A stretch of DNA of 64,000 nucleotides from Rugamonas sp. (GCF_025354735.1 NZ_JANXMI010000294.1:1-64000); one strand, 5' to 3'. Positions 10,301 through 24,065 are shown, numbered from the stretch's first letter. Numbers and translations: made by a program. The notes: generated by a model from the letters alone, not told the origin.

Positions 10301-12003
10301 CCTCGCTGCCGCAGTGCACGCTGCTGTCGACGGCCGACAAGGCCATCGTCAACAGCGGCGACAACCTGATTAACTGGCTGCGCGGCCAGCAGACCTATGC
10401 CGACGACCAGCACTTCCGCGCCTACACGCAGTCGAGCGCCAGCACCCCGCTGCCCATCGTGCTCGGCGACATCGACTCGTCCAAGCCGGCCTATCTGCGC
10501 GACCCGCGCAAGAATTACACCATGGCCGGCTACGCCAAGTACAAGACTGATAACAGCGGCCGCCTGGGCACCGTCTTCACCGCCGCCAACGACGGCATGT
10601 TGCACGCCTTCGCCGCCGCCAGCGGCACCGAGCTGTGGGCCTATGTGCCGCGCATTACGATGAGCAAGCTGTATGTGCTTTCCAGCACGACCTACGGCAC
10701 CAACCACGAATTCACCACCGACGGCTCGCCGGCGCTGGGCGACGTCCAGCTCGGCGGCGTGTGGAGCACGGTGCTGGTGGCCGGCCTCAACGCCGGCGGC
10801 CGCGGCTTCTACGCGGTCGACGTGACGGCCGTCGGCACCACCGGCGGCGGTCCCAAGCCGCTGTGGGAACTGTGCGCCGACCCGGCCGTCTGCGCCAACA
10901 ACGATCCCGACATCGGCCTGACCTTCGGCAATCCGCAGTACGGCATGTGGAACGGCAAATGGGTGGTGCTGCTGACCTCGGGCTACAACAACATCCCCGG
11001 TGTCGACAACGTCAACACCGGCAGCGGCCAGGGCTTCCTCTACATCGTCGACGTCAGCAACGGCCACATCCTGAAAAAGGTGAGCACCGGCGCCGGCGAC
11101 ACCAGCACGCCGTCCGGCTTCGCCAAGATCACGGCCATCGGCCCCAATCCCGACACCGACCCGACCCTGTCCTACGTCTACGGCGGCGACAACAACGGCA
11201 CCATGTGGCGCTTCGACCTGACCGACACCAGCGCCGCGGCCACGGTCAAGCTGCTGAAAATGGGCGACGCCGGGGTCGGCAAGCCGATCACGACGCGGCC
11301 GGACGTCACGCTGTGCGCCGCCAACACCACCTTCGTCGACCCGGTGACGAAGGTGAGCACGTCCACCACCGTGGCCCAGCGCGTGGTGCTGTTCGGCAGC
11401 GGCCGCCTGCTCGACGTGCCCGACACCAGCGACACCAGCGTGCAAAGCGTGTTCGTGCTCAAGGACAGCGGCAGCACCATCGCCAACATCCACGGTGCCA
11501 CCAGCGTCAACGGCGGCACCGGCAGCAGCGTCAGCGCCAGCGGCACCATGGTGCAGCAGACCCTCAGCCTGGCCGGCAGCAGCAGCAACGAGTTCACCTA
11601 TGCGATCACCAGCAACCCGGTCGACTTGAGCAAGCAGGATGGCTGGTACGCGGACTTCAGCCTGAACTCCGGCGAGCGCGTGAACCTGGACCCGCAAATC
11701 GTCAGCGGCGTGGCCAACATCGTCACCAACATTCCGACGTCGTCGTCGGCCTGCTCGGTCGGCGGCACGGCCAACAGCTACGCGCTCAACGTCTGCAACG
11801 GCAACGCCATCGCCTCGGTGCCGGCCGGCGGCACGCTGTCGAACACGTCGGCGGCGGTGGGCTTCATCATCATCCGTCTCGCCAACGGCGACGTGAAGAT
11901 GGTCACCACCACCGCCGACGGCAACACCCTGACCACCAAAGTGGTGACCAACACCGGTCCGGCGCCGCGCCGCGCCGGCTGGCGCCGCGTGAAGGGCGAG
12001 TAA
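7309..12003 (+). CDS. pilY1: Type IV pilus tip adhesin PilY1, unusually large
   Basis: The 1564-residue protein has a Sec signal peptide (residues 1-26, KLLATSLALFAAAL, cut near VAA). An N-terminal von Willebrand A-like half starts with the MIDAS motif DNSGSM at residues 53-58. A C-terminal PilY1 beta-propeller (Neisseria PilC-type) runs from about residue 1040 and contains GGDNNGTMWRFDL next to an Asp-rich loop (PDTDP) where relatives bind calcium. The later VWA strand (ILTTDGYWNGG) does not appear until about residue 690, so some 600 residues are inserted in the VWA fold. This insert has three Cys-pair repeats (KWCDPNNLTSC, EYCSDSTLKNC, RWCNSTVLSNC, residues about 163-245) and a Ser/Thr/Ala-rich stretch. 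P. aeruginosa PilY1 is about 1160 residues. An in-frame ATG at 7195 overlaps the pilX stop but would put 38 charged residues ahead of the signal peptide. Confidence 0.92.
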   Translation: MTMKLLATSLALFAAALCAPAASVAAPTNIAQVPLLNITGTGTVKPNLMLLLDNSGSMDQAYTPDYVNDNLCRTGPQLASGSPQACNVGFPPFMSSDFNKQYYNPAVRYVAPIKYDGTYYPDQTAAATTNYSVVSGDGFGAHKVDLYGNASTSINLLNGYPDVKWCDPNNLTSCQVNTATYTYPDNTYKTPVAINTGPYYYTIGVAEYCSDSTLKNCVSTAVGATAPTGYPVPAKVRWCNSTVLSNCQAKNTGAYVYPRYSTPVGSFSSYGTIAVGTSASTASMTVTSVVVGDANNTTIVNSAVTAPNGTKTALTQQTMASALAAAINNRSTTLQYMACVKTPIGNAAAVDCANFGIALTADNVVAVVPVLCSSTPKTPSTCVAVTDASRSGVGFTVNVSTVTPTPASTGVPPTALLTFSNNTTGNNAVATSVKLGGTSLLSNLALGSNVSATAVVQALQTKIGGGGTIRAYVGGNSITSICAAQTTLTLCLVDTGASANGAAPTAAISNAGFQTVTPANATSAPDSIPVQTAAIAAGSSPASTFVRVNLVAGSTYPKVNTRTDCVATAGVCTYNEEMVNFANWYVYYKTRIQMMKTSVGIAFSTLTANYNVGFARLSVMGAGGAIDIKPTPFAGTARNNWYTKLYATTDTGSTPMRPAMDNVGRMFANLAPYNYASGSEVVQFPCQQNFMILTTDGYWNGGSTVAYGNPAVATGNNDDKENPARFCTAGRGCVDTRAQSQPSIADVALHWYNGGDDSTTVSLRPALEPDMTVPGAVPHAPGENSHLHMNTYTLGLGVDGIMNYEPDYDTAPNPGGDFYNLINSVPTGCPWNAGGAYVWPDPDVTNTNSTVQSRVDDLWHAAVNGHGKYFSAALPTEVVAGISAALANIQVRTGSAAAAATSTPNITQQDNDIFSDTFTTVRWYGELADRKIDPATGIVGATVQWNSSDTVGLKVVNQAVNTDARTILMLSPNSGGLVNFKYASLGSGDKTWFDNKCASLPQCTLLSTADKAIVNSGDNLINWLRGQQTYADDQHFRAYTQSSASTPLPIVLGDIDSSKPAYLRDPRKNYTMAGYAKYKTDNSGRLGTVFTAANDGMLHAFAAASGTELWAYVPRITMSKLYVLSSTTYGTNHEFTTDGSPALGDVQLGGVWSTVLVAGLNAGGRGFYAVDVTAVGTTGGGPKPLWELCADPAVCANNDPDIGLTFGNPQYGMWNGKWVVLLTSGYNNIPGVDNVNTGSGQGFLYIVDVSNGHILKKVSTGAGDTSTPSGFAKITAIGPNPDTDPTLSYVYGGDNNGTMWRFDLTDTSAAATVKLLKMGDAGVGKPITTRPDVTLCAANTTFVDPVTKVSTSTTVAQRVVLFGSGRLLDVPDTSDTSVQSVFVLKDSGSTIANIHGATSVNGGTGSSVSASGTMVQQTLSLAGSSSNEFTYAITSNPVDLSKQDGWYADFSLNSGERVNLDPQIVSGVANIVTNIPTSSSACSVGGTANSYALNVCNGNAIASVPAGGTLSNTSAAVGFIIIRLANGDVKMVTTTADGNTLTTKVVTNTGPAPRRAGWRRVKGE

Positions 12004-12023
12004 GCACCGGCGGCAAGCATCGC

Positions 12024-12049
12024 CCGGGCCGGGACGCGTCCCGGCCCGG
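12024..12049. repeat. 26-bp perfect GC palindrome after pilY1
   Basis: A perfect palindrome centred on GACGCGTC lies 20 bases after the pilY1 stop and is followed by further CCCGG units up to 12065. It could fold into a very stable hairpin and stop or slow transcription, but no T-run follows, so it is not a standard intrinsic terminator. Confidence 0.6.
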
Positions 12050-12132
12050 CCCGGCCCGGCCCGGGCGCAATCAGTTCACACTTAGTGCCCAACTATCGGT
12101 AAAATAGAGGGTTTTTTGCGGGGCCATTCTTG

Positions 12133-13830
<1,698 letters not shown>

Positions 13831-13852
13831 ACGTTTTTGTTTATCCTTAGAG

Positions 13853-13878
13853 AACCGCGCCGCGTGCGCGGTTTTTTT
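13853..13878 (+). terminator. Intrinsic terminator of prfC
   Basis: An 8-bp stem (aaccgcgc / gcgcggtt, 13853-13860 and 13866-13873) with a five-base loop is followed by seven T residues. It begins 22 bases after the prfC stop. The A/T-rich bases from 13879 to 13983 hold two direct copies of CGTTTATAT (13955-13963, 13973-13981) at the 3' side of the convergent ATPase gene; no gene was seen there. Confidence 0.92.
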
Positions 13879-13983
13879 ATGGGGACTATTTTCCTTACTA
13901 AAATTGTCGTGCGGGATGCGAAACCGTAGGCGACGATGGATATGCCGTGAACTTCGTTTATATGATTTATACCGTTTATATCG

Positions 13984-16728
13984 TTATTGCCAATTGTAGC
14001 GGCGCAGATAGAACCGCTTCATCAGCGTCGTCAGCGCCGCGTAGCCGGCCAGGATGGCGGCCAGCCACGGGAAGTAGGCCGGCGGCAGCGCCTCCAGCTT
14101 GACGTAGTGCGCCAGTGGCCCCATCGGCAGGAACACGCCGACGGCCATAATCAGCAGCGTCGTCGCCAGCAGCCGGAAGGCGGCGATGCTGTCGATGAAG
14201 GGCAGCTTGGGCGTGCGGATCAGGTGCACGATCAGCGTCTGCGTCAGCAGGCCGACGACGAACCAGCCGGACTGGAACAGCGTCTGCCGCGCCGCCGTGT
14301 CGGCCCTGAACACATACCACATCAGCGCGAAGGTGCTGATGTCGAACACGGAACTGATCGGCCCGAAAAAGACCATGAAGCGGCCGATGTCGCGCGGGTT
14401 CCAGTTCAGCGGTTTTTGCACCAGCTCGGGGTCGACATTGTCGAAGGGGATGGCGATCTGCGACACGTCGTACAGCAGATTCTGCACCAGCAGGTGCAGC
14501 GGCAGCATCGGCAGGAAGGGCAAAAACGAGCTGGCCACCAGCACCGAAAACACATTGCCGAAGTTGGAGCTGGCCGTCATGCGGATATATTTCAGCATAT
14601 TGCTGAAGGTGCGCCGCCCTTCGATGACGCCTTGTTCCAGCACCATCAGGCTTTTTTCGAGCAGGATGATGTCGGCCGCTTCCTTCGCGATGTCGACCGC
14701 CGTGTCGACCGAGATGCCGATGTCGGCCGCGCGCAGCGCCGGCGCGTCGTTGATGCCGTCGCCCATGAAGCCGACCGTGTGGCCGTTGGCGCGCAGCGTC
14801 AGCACCAGCCGCTCCTTGTGCAGCGGCGTCAGTTTGGCGAACACGGTGTGGCTCTCAACGGCCAGTGCCAGCGCCGTGTCGTCCATCGCGTCGACGGCGC
14901 TGCCCAGCATCACGCCATCGACGGTCAGGCCGACGTCGCGGCAGATTTTCGCCGTCACCAGTTCGTTGTCGCCGGTGAGCACCTTCACGGTGACGCCGTG
15001 CGCGGCCAGCGCGCGCAAGGCCGGCGCCGTGGTTTCCTTGGGCGGATCGAGAAAGGCGACGTAGCCGATCAGCGTCAGCTCCGCCTCGTCGGCAACGGTA
15101 TAAACGGTTTTATGCGGCGGCATTTCCCTGACGGCGACGGCGACCACGCGCAAGCCTTCGGCGTTCAGTTCGCGCGTCACGCCCAGCACGGCGGCCAGGC
15201 GTTCGGCGTCCAGCGGCTCGGTGGCGTCGCCGTGGCGCACGCGGGTGCAGGCGGCGAGGATTTCTTCGACCGCGCCCTTGCAGATCAGCTCATGGTGGTC
15301 TTCGCGTTCGGACACCACCACCGACATGCGGCGGCGCTGGAAGTCGAAGGGGATTTCGTCGATCTTGCGGTAATCCTGCGGCAGATTCAATTCGCTTTGC
15401 AGTTCGACGTGGTCGAGCACCGCGCGGTCGAGCAGGTTTTTCAGGCCGGTCTGATAGTGGCTGTTGAGGAAGGCGAATTTCAGCACCTCGTGCGACTCGG
15501 CGCCGAAGACGTCGGTGTGCCGTTCGAGGACGATGTGGTCCTGCGTCAGCGTGCCGGTTTTGTCGGTGCACAGCACATCCATCGCGCCGAAATTCTGGAT
15601 CGCGTCGAGCCGCTTGACGACGACTTTTTTGCGCGCCAAAACCACGGCGCCCTTGGCCAGCGTGCTGGTGACGATCATCGGCAGCATTTCCGGCGTCAGA
15701 CCAACGGCCACCGACAGCGCGAACAGGAACGCTTCGGTCCAGTCGCCCTTGGTGACGCCGTTGACGAGGAAGACCAGCGGCGCCATCACGAGCGCGAAGC
15801 GGATCAGCAGCCAGCTGACGCTGTTGACGCCGGCCTCGAACGCGGTCGGCGCGCGCGCGGTCGCCGTGACGCGGCTGGCGATGGTGCCAAAGTAGCTGCG
15901 GTTGCCGGTCGCCAGCACCAGCGCGCTGGCCGCGCCGGAGACCACGTTGCTGCCCATGAACAGCAGGTTGGCGCGCTCGAGCGGAGCGTCGTCGGCGTGC
16001 GGCGGCGGCCCGGCGATTTTTTCGACCGGCAGCGATTCGCCCGTCATCGCGGCCTGGCTGACGAAGAGATCCTTGGCCGCCAGCAGGCGGCAATCGGCCG
16101 GCAGCATGTCGCCGGCCGACAGCACGATGACGTCGCCGGGGACCAGTTGTTCGATCGGCAGTTCGCGCCGGGCGCCGTCGCGCAGCACGGTGGCGGTGTT
16201 GCTGACGAGGGCCTTGAGGCGTGCGGCGGCGCGGTTGGAGCGGCCTTCCTGCACGTAGCGTATCAGCGTCGACAACACGACCATGGTGGTGATGACCAGC
16301 GTGGCCTTGGCATCGTCGCTCAGCCACGAGACGGCGGCCAGCACCGTCAGCAGCAGGTTGAAGGGATTTTTATAGCACTGCCACAGGTGTGCATGCCAGG
16401 ACAGCGGCGGCTCGTGTTCGATCACGTTGGGGCCGACGCGGGCGGCGACGGCGGCCGCTTCCACGCTGCTCAAGCCTGCGCTGCGGGCATTCAATTGCAG
16501 CAGCAGCGCGTCGAGGGCGGCGCTGGACGCGGCGCATAAGGCGCGCGCCACATGATCGGGCATGCCGACGTTGGCGGCGTTGGCGACTTGGGCTGCATCG
16601 GCGGTATCGGAGACGGCCACGCCCACGCCCACGCCGGCCGGCGCCAGCGGCAGCGCCAGGCGGCGGAAATGGCGCGGCGTGTGGCGGCTGCGCAGGAACG
16701 ATACGAACAGGTGGTTGAAGAGAGTCAT
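13984..16728 (-). CDS. mgtA: Magnesium-translocating P-type ATPase MgtA
   Basis: The 914-residue protein is a P3B-type ATPase that imports Mg2+ through the inner membrane. It shows the phosphorylation motif DKTGTLTQD (Asp near residue 388), an actuator-domain TGES motif, the nucleotide-domain TGDNELV and the hinge MGDGINDAPALRAADIGISVDTAVDIAKEAAD core, with about ten membrane spans. Length agrees with MgtA/MgtB (about 900). The start at 16728 is supported by an AAGGAAGAG ribosome site six bases upstream; a longer frame to 16806 adds an unrelated Arg-rich stretch. The 358-base leader region shows no recognisable M-box or mgtL-like element, so control by magnesium is not demonstrated here. Confidence 0.95.
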   Translation of the reverse strand: MTLFNHLFVSFLRSRHTPRHFRRLALPLAPAGVGVGVAVSDTADAAQVANAANVGMPDHVARALCAASSAALDALLLQLNARSAGLSSVEAAAVAARVGPNVIEHEPPLSWHAHLWQCYKNPFNLLLTVLAAVSWLSDDAKATLVITTMVVLSTLIRYVQEGRSNRAAARLKALVSNTATVLRDGARRELPIEQLVPGDVIVLSAGDMLPADCRLLAAKDLFVSQAAMTGESLPVEKIAGPPPHADDAPLERANLLFMGSNVVSGAASALVLATGNRSYFGTIASRVTATARAPTAFEAGVNSVSWLLIRFALVMAPLVFLVNGVTKGDWTEAFLFALSVAVGLTPEMLPMIVTSTLAKGAVVLARKKVVVKRLDAIQNFGAMDVLCTDKTGTLTQDHIVLERHTDVFGAESHEVLKFAFLNSHYQTGLKNLLDRAVLDHVELQSELNLPQDYRKIDEIPFDFQRRRMSVVVSEREDHHELICKGAVEEILAACTRVRHGDATEPLDAERLAAVLGVTRELNAEGLRVVAVAVREMPPHKTVYTVADEAELTLIGYVAFLDPPKETTAPALRALAAHGVTVKVLTGDNELVTAKICRDVGLTVDGVMLGSAVDAMDDTALALAVESHTVFAKLTPLHKERLVLTLRANGHTVGFMGDGINDAPALRAADIGISVDTAVDIAKEAADIILLEKSLMVLEQGVIEGRRTFSNMLKYIRMTASSNFGNVFSVLVASSFLPFLPMLPLHLLVQNLLYDVSQIAIPFDNVDPELVQKPLNWNPRDIGRFMVFFGPISSVFDISTFALMWYVFRADTAARQTLFQSGWFVVGLLTQTLIVHLIRTPKLPFIDSIAAFRLLATTLLIMAVGVFLPMGPLAHYVKLEALPPAYFPWLAAILAGYAALTTLMKRFYLRRYNWQ

Positions 16729-17087
16729 GGCTCTTCCTTTCTGATGGCTGCGCGCGGCGGCGCGCAGGCCGGACGCGGTGCGCCGGGCTGGGTCGGACCA
16801 AATCATCGCCGCCGCCGGTCATGCCGGCGGTAGACGAGACGCAAAAGGGGATGCTGGGCCAGTAGCCGGTCGATGGTGACGAGGGGAGGGGAGGACTGGC
16901 GGCGCGCATCGGAGATGGGCCGCTGATATACCGCGCCTTGCAGGGCAAGGCACGGTGGGAGTGCGCGTGCGCTTGCTAGGCTGTCTCGATAGTCGTCGAT
17001 CGACTACTGCCGCTAGAACAAGTACCCACGTGGGACTCCCGAAATGAAAGAACGCAGATGGTAGTTTCTGCGCCGGACGAAGTCAAG
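16729..17087. other. Intergenic region upstream of mgtA with small palindromes
   Basis: These 359 bases lie between the small membrane-protein gene and mgtA, both on the minus strand. They hold no convincing gene. Two palindromes are close together: TAGTCG-N5-CGACTA (16990-17006) and CCCACGTGGG (17025-17034). They could be operators or a small hairpin in the mgtA leader. I looked for magnesium riboswitch signatures and saw none. Confidence 0.5.
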
Positions 17088-17462
17088 TCAAACGGCGGCG
17101 TCGCTGCCGATATCGCTGCCGGCATCGGCTTTGGCGGCGCGCCCGAGCCAGAAGGCGTCGGCGATGCTGCCGGCCCAGCACAGCACGCAGACCACCAGCG
17201 CCACGTTCATGCCCGGTAGGGCGTTGACGGTCGCGTCGACCCGGTCCGAGATCAGCTGCGGGTCCAGTTGCAGCGTGCCGGCGTTGATTTCGTCGGCCAA
17301 CGTCGTCACCAGTTGCAGCACGTGGCGCAGCACGTACAGCACGGCCAGCGCGCACGGCAGCAGGAAAACGCAGCCGCGCCGGCCGCGCTTGAGCGCCAGG
17401 TGGCCCAGGCCGGGGAACAGCAGCGCCGACATCAGCGCCGCCTTGATGGTATTTTTTTTCAT
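17088..17462 (-). CDS. Small integral membrane protein of unknown function
   Basis: The 124-residue protein begins MKKNTIKAALMSALLFPGLGHLALKRGRRG. The PGLGHL...RG pattern and a following hydrophobic hairpin recall small TM2-like or related bacterial membrane proteins. Three membrane segments are visible, at about residues 8-20, 30-50 and 85-105. The C-terminus is polar and Asp/Ala-rich. No enzyme motif is present and I assign no function. The ATG at 17462 was chosen because the hydrophobic core starts just after it; a longer frame to 17564 adds an Arg-rich segment. No good ribosome site precedes either start. It could be cotranscribed with mgtA, 359 bases downstream, but that gap makes this uncertain. 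Confidence 0.6.
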   Translation of the reverse strand: MKKNTIKAALMSALLFPGLGHLALKRGRRGCVFLLPCALAVLYVLRHVLQLVTTLADEINAGTLQLDPQLISDRVDATVNALPGMNVALVVCVLCWAGSIADAFWLGRAAKADAGSDIGSDAAV

Positions 17463-17709
17463 GTGGGGCGATTTCAGGTTCAGGGTGGGACGGCGGCCTC
17501 GCGCCGCTCGTTTGCGCCAGCGCAAGGCCGCCGCCGGCCGGCCAGCGTAGATTACAACATTCACTTCAGCAAGATTGCGATTGGGAATGTCGACACACCT
17601 GCTTGCCGGTCGCTCATCATACCTGTTCGAGGCCTAGGATGGCGGCACCGTCCGAGCGGCACCCGCCTGCGCCCCGTGGCTGGCCGCCACGTCCCCGGTT
17701 TGGAGTCTT

Positions 17710-19317
17710 ATGCTAAGCAAATTACGGATAGGACCGAAACTGCTGCTGGCGCCGATGATGGTGCTGATCCTGCTGATCGTGGTGTCGAGCGGCGCGTATC
17801 TGGGGCTGGTGCACCAGAACCGCTCGCTGGAAAACATGGTGCAGCAGCGCGCCGCGCGGCTCAAGGGCGCGGCCGACCTGGTGGCCGGCGCCAACCGCGC
17901 GCACACCGAAATGTACCAGCTGCTCACCTGGGTCAACGGCAGCTTTTCGGCGCCGCGCCTCGATGCGCTGATCCGCGACCTCCACGCCCGCCACGCCGCC
18001 ATCGACCGCCGGTTCGCGCAGCTGGAGGCGGCCACGCCGGCCGCCAGCGCCGAGCGCCGCTACGTCGCCCAGTCGCAGGCCGCGCACGCGCAGTACGTCC
18101 GCGCCATCGACGACGCGGTCGAACTGGTCATGGACGACCAGTCGATCGCGGCCAACGCCATGTCGAAGGCCGAGCGCGCGTTCGACGTGGTGGCGGCGCG
18201 GCTGGAGGAGCTGTCGAAGCTGGAGCAGGAATTGAGCGAGCAAGCCTACGGCGACGCCGAGGGCGAGTTCAGGACGCTGTCGACGGCGCTGCCGGTGGTG
18301 GTGGTGGTGGTGGTGGTGTCCATCGTGCTGTCGCTGCTGGTGACGATGGCGGTGCGGAACGCGCTGCTCAAGGAGGTGCGCGAAATCGGCGCGGCGGCCA
18401 TCGATCTGGCCGAGGGCAACCTGACCGTCAAGACGCGCGTCTACGGCCGCGACGAAATCGCCGAGACCTCGCGCGCGCTCGACACCAGCATCCGCCACCT
18501 GAACACGACGCTCAAGACGATACTGGCGTCGGCCCAGTCGATCGACGACGCCGCGCGCGGCATCGCGCAGGACAACGCCGACCTGTCGCAGCGCACGGTG
18601 GCGCAGGCCACGTCGCTGGAGCGGACCAGCGGCTCGATGCAGGAGCTGAGCGCGACCCTGGGCGCCACGGCCAGCAACGCGCAGCTGGCCAAGCAGCTAG
18701 CCGTCTGCGCCAGCAATTTCGCGGTGCGCGGCGGCAGCGTGGTGCAGCGCCTGGTGGTGACGATGGCGTCGATCCGCGGCAGCTCGCGCAAGGTGGTGGA
18801 AATCGTCGGCGTCATCGACGGCATCGCCTTCCAGACCAATTTGCTGGCGCTGAACGCGGCGGTGGAGGCGGCGCGCGCCGGCGAGCATGGACGCGGCTTC
18901 GCCGTGGTGGCGGGCGAAGTGCGCACGCTGGCGCGGCGCTCGGCCACGGCGGCGCGCGAAATCAAGACGCTGATGGCGGCATCGGTGGCGGAAATCGAGG
19001 GTGGCAGCCGCTCGGTCGAGGAGGCCGGCGGCAGCATGGCCGAGATCGTCGCGTCGGTGCGGCAGGTGGGCGATTTGATCGGCCAGATCAGCCAGTCCAG
19101 TGCCGCGCAGGCCGAGGGCTTGCACGAGGTGCGGCAAGCCATCGTCCAGATCGATCACATTACGCAGCGGAACCTGGCGCTGGTGGCGCAGGCGGTGACG
19201 CGCTTCCAGCTCGATGAACAGGGCGGCCCGCCGGCCGGTCCGGTGGTGGCTGCGGCGAAAAAAAACGCAGGCCCGGGCCGGGTGGCCCGCCTGCGTTTGG
19301 CGTCGAATCGTACTTGA
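17710..19317 (+). CDS. Methyl-accepting chemotaxis protein
   Basis: The 535-residue chemoreceptor has a short cytoplasmic N-terminus, a first membrane helix (about residues 11-33), a periplasmic four-helix-bundle-like sensor of about 160 residues, and a second membrane helix from about 193 to 217. HAMP follows (to about 270), then a signalling domain with the conserved hairpin tip [24 protein letters not shown] and [12 protein letters not shown]. It would couple an unknown ligand to CheA/CheW at the pole. The second helix contains eight valines in a row encoded only by GTG. The last 20 residues (after residue 515) are encoded by a hairpin that seems to be the terminator of the opposing gcv operon. 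No CheR-tethering pentapeptide is present. Confidence 0.92.
   Translation: MLSKLRIGPKLLLAPMMVLILLIVVSSGAYLGLVHQNRSLENMVQQRAARLKGAADLVAGANRAHTEMYQLLTWVNGSFSAPRLDALIRDLHARHAAIDRRFAQLEAATPAASAERRYVAQSQAAHAQYVRAIDDAVELVMDDQSIAANAMSKAERAFDVVAARLEELSKLEQELSEQAYGDAEGEFRTLSTALPVVVVVVVVSIVLSLLVTMAVRNALLKEVREIGAAAIDLAEGNLTVKTRVYGRDEIAETSRALDTSIRHLNTTLKTILASAQSIDDAARGIAQDNADLSQRTVAQATSLERTSGSMQELSATLGATASNAQLAKQLAVCASNFAVRGGSVVQRLVVTMASIRGSSRKVVEIVGVIDGIAFQTNLLALNAAVEAARAGEHGRGFAVVAGEVRTLARRSATAAREIKTLMAASVAEIEGGSRSVEEAGGSMAEIVASVRQVGDLIGQISQSSAAQAEGLHEVRQAIVQIDHITQRNLALVAQAVTRFQLDEQGGPPAGPVVAAAKKNAGPGRVARLRLASNRT
18295..18318 (+). repeat. (GTG)8 trinucleotide tract in chemoreceptor gene
   Basis: Eight identical GTG codons encode eight valines (residues 196-203) at the start of the second membrane helix. 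In-frame slippage would lengthen or shorten the helix by whole residues without a frameshift. Confidence 0.95.
19258..19298 (-). terminator. Intrinsic terminator of the gcv operon, inside the chemoreceptor gene
   Basis: Read on the minus strand, a 10-bp stem (AAACGCAGGC / GCCTGCGTTT, arms 19289-19298 and 19263-19272) is followed by a run of T. It lies about 70 bases after the gcvP stop and overlaps the last codons of the convergent chemoreceptor. Confidence 0.85.
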
Positions 19318-19364
19318 CGGGCGGTGCGGGCGGCGCCGGACGACTACCGGCACCGCGCCATCAT

Positions 19365-22259
<2,895 letters not shown>

Positions 22260-22352
22260 GATAGGTCGGGGCCAAAAAAAGTGTGCGGGCTGCGGCGCCG
22301 CCATGCGGCGCATAGCCACCGGCGGCAAGCCGGGGCCACGCTGGTGGCGCGC

Positions 22353-22384
22353 AAAAAAGAAAACGGCCAGCGCGAAGGCTGGCC
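22353..22384 (-). terminator. Terminator-like hairpin between gcvH and gcvP
   Basis: On the minus strand a perfect 7-bp stem (GGCCAGC / GCTGGCC) with a six-base loop (arms 22378-22384 and 22365-22371) is followed by GTTTTCTTTTTT. It lies about 15 bases after the gcvH stop and so could lower gcvP transcription relative to gcvT and gcvH. Confidence 0.8.
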
Positions 22385-22398
22385 GGAGCTGCGACCGG

Positions 22399-22779
22399 TT
22401 ACGCCTCGGTGGTCTTGCCGTAGGCGGCGGCGTCGAGCAGGGCGTCGATGGCGGCGGCGTCGGACGGCTGGATCTTGAACAGCCAGGCCGAGTAGGCGTC
22501 GGCGTTGATCGATTCCGGCGCGCCGACGACGGCGTCGTTGACGGCGATGACTTCGCCGGCCACCGGCGCGTAGATGTCGCTGGCCGCCTTGACGGATTCG
22601 ACGACGGCGGCGTCGTCGCCGGCGGCGTAGACGGTGCCCACTTTCGGCACTTCGACGAAGACGATGTCGCCCAGCGCGTCCTGCGCGAATTCGGTGATGC
22701 CGACGGTGACGCTGCCGTCGGCTTCCTTGCGTACCCATTCGTGGGAGGCGGTGTACTTCAGTTCAGCAGGAATATTCAT
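22399..22779 (-). CDS. gcvH: Glycine cleavage system H protein
   Basis: The 126-residue H protein carries the lipoyl arm that shuttles the aminomethyl group between P, T and L proteins. The lipoylated lysine is Lys64 in [12 protein letters not shown], at the same number as in E. coli. The N-terminal YTASHEWV motif and the GEV...N core are present. It stands between gcvT and gcvP on the minus strand, with a GGAGCC sequence shortly before the ATG. Confidence 0.97.
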   Translation of the reverse strand: MNIPAELKYTASHEWVRKEADGSVTVGITEFAQDALGDIVFVEVPKVGTVYAAGDDAAVVESVKAASDIYAPVAGEVIAVNDAVVGAPESINADAYSAWLFKIQPSDAAAIDALLDAAAYGKTTEA

Positions 22780-22821
22780 GTGGGGCTCCAGATGGTGATA
22801 GTCGGGGATGATAGGGGATGG

Positions 22822-22836
22822 TATAAACAGTTTATA
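22822..22836. repeat. 15-bp A/T-rich palindrome between gcvT and gcvH
   Basis: TATAAAC-A-GTTTATA is a perfect palindrome with 7-bp arms in the 60-base gap between gcvT and gcvH. It stands out from the GC-rich surroundings and may be a protein-binding site or a weak RNA hairpin; its role is unknown. Confidence 0.5.
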
Positions 22837-22839
22837 TCA

Positions 22840-23976
<1,137 letters not shown>

Positions 23977-24065
23977 GAGTTCCTCGGTCCGGATAAAAGG
24001 GGATGAATACACCATAGAACATGCACGGAAGAGCTGAAGCAGCTTATTCCACTATGATTGCAGAC

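Noticed and set aside
7336-11697. Open frame of 1453 codons on the minus strand opposite pilY1
   Set aside because: The translation is low-complexity and rich in His, Arg, Gly, Ala and Val with no domain, the usual by-product of GC-rich codon use; pilY1 on the plus strand has a signal peptide and known domains.
13955-13981. CGTTTATAT direct repeats next to mgtA as an operator shared with the gcv palindrome
   Set aside because: Only partial sequence similarity with 22822-22836 and the wrong (3') position for mgtA.
14000-16539. Long plus-strand frame opposite mgtA
   Set aside because: His/Gln/Arg-rich composition without domains; mgtA motifs are complete on the other strand.
16729-17087. Magnesium riboswitch (M-box) or mgtL-like leader before mgtA
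   Set aside because: No conserved M-box core or proline-rich leader peptide could be found on the minus strand.
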